Assembly (NCBI RefSeq): GCF_000473325.1
Contig: NZ_KI421513.1
Coordinates: 1,621,217 to 1,685,216, forward strand
DNA length: 64,000 bases
From: Leisingera caerulea DSM 24564
GTDB lineage: Bacteria > Pseudomonadota > Alphaproteobacteria > Rhodobacterales > Rhodobacteraceae
Direction: 5' to 3'
In this document: positions 58,420 through 64,000 of the stretch, in pieces
Layout: the number at the start of each line of letters is the position of its first letter
Position numbering within the stretch: the stretch's first letter is position 1
Position numbers and translations under genes: made by a program
The notes under the pieces: generated by a model
What the model saw: only the letters and a program-made list of their open reading frames with translations
Told to the model about the DNA's origin: nothing
The model's database searches: none

Positions 58420-59438
58420 AGGGCCGTACGATTATTCTCGACCACATCCAGGACCGTGAAGCCGCTGCGCTGATGGTGGATGGCAAGCTGGAAGACTTCC
58501 TGATCGAAAGCGATGCGCCCGCGCCCGGCACGATCTACCGCGCCCGCGCCGACCGGCCGGTGAAAGGGCAGGGCGGCATGTTCCTGACCACGCCTGACGG
58601 ACCGGCCTTCCTGCGCCAGGTCAAAGGATTGGCGCCGGGGCAAATGATCCTGGTGCAGGTCTCCGGCTATGCGGAACCGGGCAAGGCGATCCCGGTCACT
58701 CAGAAGCTGCTGTTCAAAAGCCGCTATGCGATTGTGACGCCGGAGGCGCCGGGGCTGAACATTTCCCGCAGCATCCGCGACGAGGACGAGCGGGACCGGC
58801 TGCTGGAAATTGCGCATGAGGAAATGGGTGAGACGGGATACGGGCTGATCCTGCGTTCCGCCTGCGCCGGAGCGGACCGCGAAGAGATCGCCGAGGATGT
58901 TGCTGCCATGGCGGCTTTGGCATCTCAGGTGATGCAGGATGAGGGGGCTGAGGCGGAGGTCCTGTCTGAAGGCGACGGCCCGCACCTGCTGGCCTGGCGG
59001 GACTGGGTGGATCCCGCGGATGTGGAGCGCGATCCGGGCGGATTTGAGCGCCTCGGCGTTCTGGATGCGCTGGACATTGCCCAGGGCATCCGCGAACCGC
59101 TGCCGGGCGGCGCTTTCCTGTTCATCGAACCGACCCGCGCCCTGGTCGCAGTGGATGTGAACACTGGCTCCGACACTTCGCTGGCCGCAGGTATCAAAGC
59201 CAATATGGCTGCGGCCAAAGCCTTGCCGCGGGCCCTGCGCGTCAGAGGCCTGGGCGGGCAGATCGTGCTGGATTTGGCGCCGATGCCAAAGAAGGACAGG
59301 CGGGGCTTCGAGAGCGCGCTGCGGGCCGCATTGCGGGCTGATCCCGAGGAAACGGTTCTGGTCGGCTGGACCAATCTTGGGCATTACGAATTGCAGCGCA
59401 AACGCGGCCGTCCCCTGCTGCAGGAGGTGCTGAAATGA
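58416..59438 (+). CDS. Ribonuclease E/G family protein, short form
   Basis: 340 residues from the ATG at 58416. Carries the RNase E/G catalytic pattern [12 protein letters not shown] and [14 protein letters not shown], where the Asp residues bind Mg. No Cys-X2-Cys zinc-link follows and the protein ends soon after the catalytic core, so it is shorter than E. coli RNase G (489). Probably an RNA-processing nuclease; a second, full RNase E is expected elsewhere. The open frame from 58032 is shadow of maf. Confidence 0.88.
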   Translation: MKGRTIILDHIQDREAAALMVDGKLEDFLIESDAPAPGTIYRARADRPVKGQGGMFLTTPDGPAFLRQVKGLAPGQMILVQVSGYAEPGKAIPVTQKLLFKSRYAIVTPEAPGLNISRSIRDEDERDRLLEIAHEEMGETGYGLILRSACAGADREEIAEDVAAMAALASQVMQDEGAEAEVLSEGDGPHLLAWRDWVDPADVERDPGGFERLGVLDALDIAQGIREPLPGGAFLFIEPTRALVAVDVNTGSDTSLAAGIKANMAAAKALPRALRVRGLGGQIVLDLAPMPKKDRRGFESALRAALRADPEETVLVGWTNLGHYELQRKRGRPLLQEVLK

Positions 59439-59638
59439 GCTGTCCGGTCTGCGGCGGGGAATCGTTACGGGCTTACCGGCCCTTTTGCTCCAAGCGCTGT
59501 GCCGATATCGACCTTGGGAAATGGCTGAATGGCTCCTATTCGGTGCCCAGCCAAGCCCCGGAAGACATTGAAAACGCTTTGGAAGAAACGGAGCGCGCGC
59601 ATTCGTCGGAAGAAAATAAGCCCAAGACCTGCCATTAG
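59435..59638 (+). CDS. yacG: DNA gyrase inhibitor YacG, zinc-binding
   Basis: 67 residues with the zinc ligands CPVC at the start and CSKRC near residue 18, then FCSKRCADIDLGKWLNGSY. Small zinc-finger protein reported to bind GyrB. Overlaps the nuclease stop by ATGA. Confidence 0.92.
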   Translation: MSCPVCGGESLRAYRPFCSKRCADIDLGKWLNGSYSVPSQAPEDIENALEETERAHSSEENKPKTCH

Positions 59639-59719
59639 CGATTTTCTTTGAAAAATCCTCTGGACACCGCCGCGCCCAAAGCATAGAAGGCCCCCACCCA
59701 AGGCGAACAGCCTTCCCGT

Positions 59720-59794
59720 GCCCGGGTAGCTCAGGGGTAGAGCAGTGGATTGAAAATCCTCGTGTCGGTGGTTCGATTCCGCCCCCGGGCACCA
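59720..59794 (+). tRNA. tRNA-Phe (GAA)
   Basis: Acceptor GCCCGGG/CCCGGGC, D arm GCTC/GAGC, anticodon loop TTGAAAA (anticodon GAA), T arm GGTGG/CCGCC around TTCGATT, encoded ACCA. The anticodon stem has one T-T mismatch. The following 316-base gap (59795-60110) contains no gene I can support, only the rplK promoter region. Confidence 0.97.
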
Positions 59795-60110
59795 CTTCCC
59801 AAGCCTGAATAATTGTACTGCTGCAGTATGCACGGCGAGGCCTGGTGGCATTCGGAGCGCTTATCGCCCCGGGTTGTCTTTTTGGAATAGGGCCCCTTCA
59901 GCGCAGCAGCGAACGATTTGGGCGTGAAGAGCTCATGTCTGATTGCGCGCGCCAACGGCTTGCCACCGCTTCCTTTCCCCTGTACATGCCGCCTCTATCG
60001 TCTTCGGGCGAGATTCTCTCGTGGGAGATTGAGGGATCGCGATCCTGAAATCCGACCACGCAACTTGAATTGGATGGGACGCGTCCCGTCCTAGTTGAAA
60101 GGAAAACCAA

Positions 60111-60536
60111 ATGGCTAAGAAGCTTGTTGGTTCGATGAAGCTGCAGGTTCCTGCAGGTCAGGCAAACCCGTCCCCGCCGGTCGGCCCGGCCCTGGGTCAG
60201 CGCGGCATCAACATCATGGAATTCTGCAAGGCGTTCAACGCCAAGACCGCAGACATGGAGCCCGGTGCGCCGTGCCCGACCGTGATCACCTACTACCAGG
60301 ACAAGTCCTTCACCATGGACATCAAGACGCCGCCCGCGTCTTACTACCTGAAGAAGGCTGCCAAGATTAAGTCCGGCGCGACCAACCCGTCGCGCGAAAC
60401 CGTCGGCACCGTGACCGCGGCTCAGGTGAAAGAGATCGCCGAAGCCAAGATGAAAGATCTGAACGCCAACGACGTCGAAGCGGCAATGCAGATCATCCTG
60501 GGCTCTGCCCGCTCCATGGGCATCGAGGTGAAGTAA
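60111..60536 (+). CDS. rplK: 50S ribosomal protein L11
   Basis: 141 residues: [20 protein letters not shown] near residue 10 and [20 protein letters not shown] near the end. Part of the GTPase-associated centre, contacting 23S rRNA. rplA follows after one base. secE and nusG, which often precede it, are not present upstream here. Confidence 0.97.
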   Translation: MAKKLVGSMKLQVPAGQANPSPPVGPALGQRGINIMEFCKAFNAKTADMEPGAPCPTVITYYQDKSFTMDIKTPPASYYLKKAAKIKSGATNPSRETVGTVTAAQVKEIAEAKMKDLNANDVEAAMQIILGSARSMGIEVK

Positions 60537-60537
60537 G

Positions 60538-61236
60538 ATGGCAAAGCTCGGAAAACGCACCCGCGCTGCGCGCGAAGCTTTCGCTGGCAAGGACAACCTG
60601 TCGGTGGAAGAGGCTGTTGCCCTGATCAAGGCCAACGCCAACGCTAAGTTCGACGAAACCGTCGAAATCGCCATGAACCTGGGCGTTGACACCCGTCACG
60701 CAGACCAGATGGTCCGCGGCGTGGTTGGCCTGCCGAACGGCACCGGCAAAGACATGCGCGTCGCTGTCTTCGCTCGCGGCCCCAAGGCGGACGAAGCCAA
60801 GGAAGCCGGCGCAGACATCGTTGGCGCCGAAGACCTGATGGAATCCATCCAGGCCGGCAACATCGACTTTGACCGCTGCATCGCGACCCCGGACATGATG
60901 CCCGTCGTCGGCCGCCTGGGTAAGATCCTCGGCCCGCGCAACCTGATGCCGAACCCGAAAGTCGGCACCGTGACCATGGACGTGAAAGCGGCCGTGGAAG
61001 CAGCCAAGGGCGGCGAAGTCCAGTTCAAAGCGGAAAAAGGCGGCGTTGTGCACGCCGGCGTCGGCAAAGCGTCCTTTGACGAAGCCAAGCTGGTCGAGAA
61101 CGTTCGTGCCTTCGTGTCGGCTGTGGCCAAAGCCAAGCCGTCGGGCGCCAAAGGCGCCTACATGAAAAAGATCAACCTGTCCTCGACCATGGGTCCGGGC
61201 ATCACGGTTGACGTGGACAACGCTGTCACCGAGTGA
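60538..61236 (+). CDS. rplA: 50S ribosomal protein L1
   Basis: 232 residues: [20 protein letters not shown] near residue 40, [17 protein letters not shown] near residue 140 and the L1 C-terminal block. L1-stalk protein. Terminator-like hairpin after the stop. Confidence 0.97.
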   Translation: MAKLGKRTRAAREAFAGKDNLSVEEAVALIKANANAKFDETVEIAMNLGVDTRHADQMVRGVVGLPNGTGKDMRVAVFARGPKADEAKEAGADIVGAEDLMESIQAGNIDFDRCIATPDMMPVVGRLGKILGPRNLMPNPKVGTVTMDVKAAVEAAKGGEVQFKAEKGGVVHAGVGKASFDEAKLVENVRAFVSAVAKAKPSGAKGAYMKKINLSSTMGPGITVDVDNAVTE

Positions 61237-61259
61237 TCGGGACGCACAGCTGATGTCAG

Positions 61260-61290
61260 AAGGGCGGCACCGCAAGGGCCGCCCTTTTTC
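61260..61290 (+). terminator. Terminator after rplKA
   Basis: AAGGGCGGC / GCCGCCCTT with a 9-base loop, followed by TTTCTG. It separates rplKA from rplJL-rpoB. Confidence 0.85.
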
Positions 61291-61604
61291 TGTCCTGGCG
61301 GAATACCGCGAGCAGGCGCATTTTCCAATTTGCCCCTTGGAAATCCCCTCAAATGGGACTAATTACGGCTGCGAGGTAAAGCGTGCGATTCGTCGTGCGC
61401 TTTATTTCATTTCGTCCAAGATGGTGGGTGGTCTCCGATCTGACCTTAATTCCCCTCCTGAGACGGGTACAGACCAAGAAGATCGGGGGTTTTCAATCCC
61501 TCGGGCGGATTTGGCTCATCCCGTAAAACGGACCTGAACGCCGGTTCATTTGAGCCGGCAAATATGAGCCGGGGTGTGTAAGCATCCCTAACTTGGAGAG
61601 AACT
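61291..61604 (+). promoter_or_regulatory. rplJ leader, probable L10(L12)4 autoregulatory region
   Basis: About 310 bases without a gene between the rplKA terminator and rplJ. Probably holds the rplJ promoter and the L10-binding leader, a feature common in bacteria. The segment near 61450-61500 (GAGACGGGTACAGACCAAGA) is a candidate core; no structure was computed. Confidence 0.45.
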
Positions 61605-62123
61605 GTGGATAGAGCCCAGAAAGAGAAAGTGGTCGAGGAACTCGGCCAGATCTTCGAAAGCTCTGGCGTCGTGGTGGTTGCTCACTACGCCGGTCTGACA
61701 GTTGCCGAGATGCAGGATCTGCGCGCACGTGCCCGTGACGCGAACAGCTCCGTGCGTGTTGCCAAGAACAGGCTCGCCAAAATCGCCCTCGAGGGTAAGC
61801 CGTGTGCAAGCATGGCCGGCCTGCTGACAGGGATGACCGTTCTGACCTATTCCGAAGACCCCGTGTCCGCCGCCAAGGTGGCCGAGGGTTTCGCCAAGGA
61901 TAACAAAAAGTTTGAGATCCTTGGCGGCGCAATGGGTGAGAATGCTCTGGACCGTGCCGGTGTCGAAGCCGTGTCGAAAATGCCGTCCCGCGACGAGCTC
62001 ATCGCTCAGATCGCAAGCTGCATTGGCGCACCTGCTTCCAACATCGCCGGCGCGATTGGCGCACCTGCAAGCAACATCGCAAGCATCCTTTCGACCATCG
62101 AAGAGAAGGCGGAAGCTGCGTAA
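61605..62123 (+). CDS. rplJ: 50S ribosomal protein L10
   Basis: 172 residues from the GTG at 61605, with GGAGAG 4 bases upstream; the TTG at 61593 would overlap that site. Contains [20 protein letters not shown] and [13 protein letters not shown], as usual for L10. Base of the L7/L12 stalk. Confidence 0.95.
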   Translation: MDRAQKEKVVEELGQIFESSGVVVVAHYAGLTVAEMQDLRARARDANSSVRVAKNRLAKIALEGKPCASMAGLLTGMTVLTYSEDPVSAAKVAEGFAKDNKKFEILGGAMGENALDRAGVEAVSKMPSRDELIAQIASCIGAPASNIAGAIGAPASNIASILSTIEEKAEAA

Positions 62124-62204
62124 GCGGTTGGCACTGAATGGCTGGCGTGGGGCACAAGCCCGCACGTTGGAACACACATACTGTAAACGGAAAGAGCTGA
62201 TACA

Positions 62205-62579
62205 ATGGCTGATCTGAAAGCACTCGCAGAAAGCATCGTGGGTCTGACCCTGCTGGAAGCACAAGAACTGAAAACTATCCTGAAAGACGAATACGGCATC
62301 GAGCCCGCAGCAGGCGGCGCAGTTGTCATGGCAGCTGGCGGCGACGCCGGCGGTGCAGCTGAAGAAGAAAAGACCGAATTCGACGTCGTTCTGAAGAACG
62401 CCGGCGCTTCCAAGATCAACGTGATCAAAGAAGTTCGCGGCATCACCGGCCTGGGCCTGAAAGAAGCCAAAGAGCTGGTCGAAGCAGGCGGCAAAATCAA
62501 AGAAGGCATCGACAAAGCCGAAGCAGAAGACATCAAAGCCAAGCTGGAAGCAGCTGGCGCCGAAGTCGAGCTGGCCTAA
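62205..62579 (+). CDS. rplL: 50S ribosomal protein L7/L12
   Basis: 124 residues: N-terminal dimer domain, Ala/Gly hinge ([20 protein letters not shown]), C-terminal domain [20 protein letters not shown] and [14 protein letters not shown]. Recruits translation factors. Confidence 0.97.
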   Translation: MADLKALAESIVGLTLLEAQELKTILKDEYGIEPAAGGAVVMAAGGDAGGAAEEEKTEFDVVLKNAGASKINVIKEVRGITGLGLKEAKELVEAGGKIKEGIDKAEAEDIKAKLEAAGAEVELA

Positions 62580-62617
62580 GTCCTGCCTCTGGTGCATTCC
62601 AGATGCATCGGAAATTT

Positions 62618-62647
62618 GGCTGGGTCCGGAGTTTTCCGGGCCCAGCC
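62618..62647 (+). other. Hairpin between rplL and rpoB
   Basis: GGCTGGGTCCGGA / TCCGGGCCCAGCC with a GTTT loop, 13 pairs including one G-U, no U-tract after it. Likely the attenuation or RNase III processing element known at this junction in other bacteria. Confidence 0.65.
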
Positions 62648-62828
62648 TAACCTGTCTTAAAAAGGGCCTTGGGTAAGGGGCGCTTTTTCAGGCGAGGTTC
62701 AAGGGATCGGGAGGCCGCCATTCGGGACGGTGGCCATGAATTGATCCGAACACGCTGTCTCGTATGGGCAAGGTGCCGGGGCCCGGCGGCATCCTTGACC
62801 GGTGAGAACTCGAAAGGTGACATCTGAC

Positions 62829-64000
62829 ATGGCTCAATCGTTCCTTGGCCAGAAACGTCTACGTAAATACTACGGCAAAATCCGCGAAGTGCTGGAAATG
62901 CCGAACCTCATTGAGGTGCAGAAATCCTCCTACGATCTGTTCCTGCGCTCCGGCGATGACGTCGAGCCGCTTGACGGCGAAGGCATCAAAGGTGTGTTCC
63001 AGTCGGTCTTCCCGATCAAGGACTTCAACGAAACCTCCGTTCTGGAATTCGTGAAGTACTCGTTTGAAAAGCCGAAATACGACGTCGAAGAGTGCATGCA
63101 GCGCGATATGACCTACAGCGCGCCGCTGAAGGTCACCCTGCGCCTGATCGTGTTTGATGTCGACGAGGACACCGGCGCCAAGTCGGTGAAGGACATCAAG
63201 GAGCAGGACGTCTTCATGGGCGACATGCCCCTGATGACCCCGAACGGCACCTTTATTGTGAACGGCACCGAGCGCGTGATCGTGTCCCAGATGCACCGCT
63301 CGCCGGGCGTGTTCTTCGACCACGACAAGGGCAAGACTCACTCCTCGGGCAAGCTGCTGTTTGCCTGCCGCATCATCCCGTACCGCGGCTCCTGGCTGGA
63401 CTTCGAATTCGACGCCAAAGACATCGTCTTTGCCCGTATCGACCGTCGCCGCAAGCTGCCGGTGACCACCCTGCTGTACGCCCTGGGCCTGGACCAGGAA
63501 GGCATCATGGATGCCTACTACAACACCGTCAACTTCAAGCTTGAGAAGTCCCGCGGCTGGGTCACCCCCTTCTTCCCCGAGCGTGTGCGCGGCACCCGCC
63601 CGACCTATGACCTGGTGGACGCTGCCACTGGCGAGATCATCTGCGAAGCGGGCAAGAAAGTCACCCCGCGCGCGGTTAAGAAGATGATCGAGGAAGGCAC
63701 CATCACCGAGCTGCTGGTGCCGTTTGAGCACATCGTCGGCAAGTTCGTCGCCAAGGACATCATCAACGAAGACAACGGCGCGATCTACGTCGAGGCCGGC
63801 GATGAACTGACCCTCGAATACGACAAAGACGGCGAACTGATCGGCGGCTCCCTGAAAGAGCTGCTGGATGCCGGCATCACCGACATCCCGGTGCTGGACA
63901 TCGACAACGTCAACGTCGGCCCCTACATGCGCAACACTATGGCGCAGGACAAGAACCGGACCCGCGAAAGCGCGCTCATGGACATCTACCGTGTGATGCG
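62829..64000 (+). CDS. rpoB: RNA polymerase beta subunit (partial, C-terminus beyond window)
   Basis: 390 codons visible, matching the RpoB N-terminus: [35 protein letters not shown] and [19 protein letters not shown] near residue 155. The full protein is about 1370-1380 residues. It begins 249 bases after rplL. Confidence 0.97.
   Translation, partial: MAQSFLGQKRLRKYYGKIREVLEMPNLIEVQKSSYDLFLRSGDDVEPLDGEGIKGVFQSVFPIKDFNETSVLEFVKYSFEKPKYDVEECMQRDMTYSAPLKVTLRLIVFDVDEDTGAKSVKDIKEQDVFMGDMPLMTPNGTFIVNGTERVIVSQMHRSPGVFFDHDKGKTHSSGKLLFACRIIPYRGSWLDFEFDAKDIVFARIDRRRKLPVTTLLYALGLDQEGIMDAYYNTVNFKLEKSRGWVTPFFPERVRGTRPTYDLVDAATGEIICEAGKKVTPRAVKKMIEEGTITELLVPFEHIVGKFVAKDIINEDNGAIYVEAGDELTLEYDKDGELIGGSLKELLDAGITDIPVLDIDNVNVGPYMRNTMAQDKNRTRESALMDIYRVM

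Noticed and set aside
59845..60048. 67-codon ORF before rplK
   Set aside because: No ribosome site, no recognisable features, and it ends inside the likely rplK promoter region.
59720..60110. Genomic-island insertion at tRNA-Phe
   Set aside because: No integrase, direct repeat of the tRNA 3' end or foreign-looking genes are seen next to it.

Overview
The window reads as chromosome of a Roseobacter-group alphaproteobacterium (Rhodobacterales), probably a Leisingera/Phaeobacter/Ruegeria-like genus. The evidence is high-GC coding, a trimethylamine monooxygenase next to an N-methylglutamate-pathway cluster, typical Rhodobacterales gene neighbours (UPF0262, DUF2948, maf-RNase E/G-yacG) and a GC-rich intergenic repeat family. 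The genus is inference; no 16S gene is present.

Region 1 (1-39304) is a nearly contiguous C1 supercluster that runs from methylated amines to central carbon. tmm (TMA to TMAO; cut by the left edge) is followed by a branched-chain-amino-acid-type ABC transporter of unknown substrate. That transporter has a Tat-exported binding protein, a second paralogous binding protein without an export signal, a GntR/FadR regulator, a trailing unknown ORF and an XRE-cupin regulator. Then come dmmDABC (dimethylamine monooxygenase, minus strand), an Amt transporter with a tiny membrane protein, mgsABC and gmaS (methylamine to gamma-glutamylmethylamide to N-methylglutamate), fhs and folD (C1 oxidation on tetrahydrofolate), and tdm (TMAO demethylase) with a truncated haemoglobin. 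A full set of dedicated serine-cycle genes follows: gckA, mcl, sgaA, mtkA, mtkB, hprA, ppc and glyA, with a LuxR-type regulator. Together they can take TMA to TMAO, DMA, MMA and N-methylglutamate, releasing formaldehyde or methylene-THF that is either oxidised to formate or assimilated through serine. N-methylglutamate dehydrogenase (mgdABCD), the known TMAO transporter tmoXWV, malate dehydrogenase and enolase are not in this window.

Region 2 (39305-48686) is accessory: a DeoR regulator, a Na/Pi-type transporter, an EamA exporter, a hybrid histidine kinase and a chemoreceptor.

Region 3 (48687-59794) is housekeeping: tRNA-Thr, murA, hisD, UPF0262, a small phosphatase, acetyltransferases, a nitrilase-family amidohydrolase, infA, maf, an RNase E/G, yacG and tRNA-Phe.

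Region 4 (59795-64000) holds rplK, rplA, rplJ, rplL and the 5' part of rpoB.

The most interesting non-coding signal is a pair of TTGGT-N4-ACCAA-type operators, placed almost identically just upstream of tmm and of dmmD, 13 kb apart. It suggests one dedicated repressor for methylated-amine mono-oxygenases, possibly the GntR protein encoded between them. A second candidate regulon is marked by NarL-like TACCC half-sites between the LuxR-type regulator and sgaA. Motif counts, arm lengths and coordinates were read by eye from the sequence; no database search was run.
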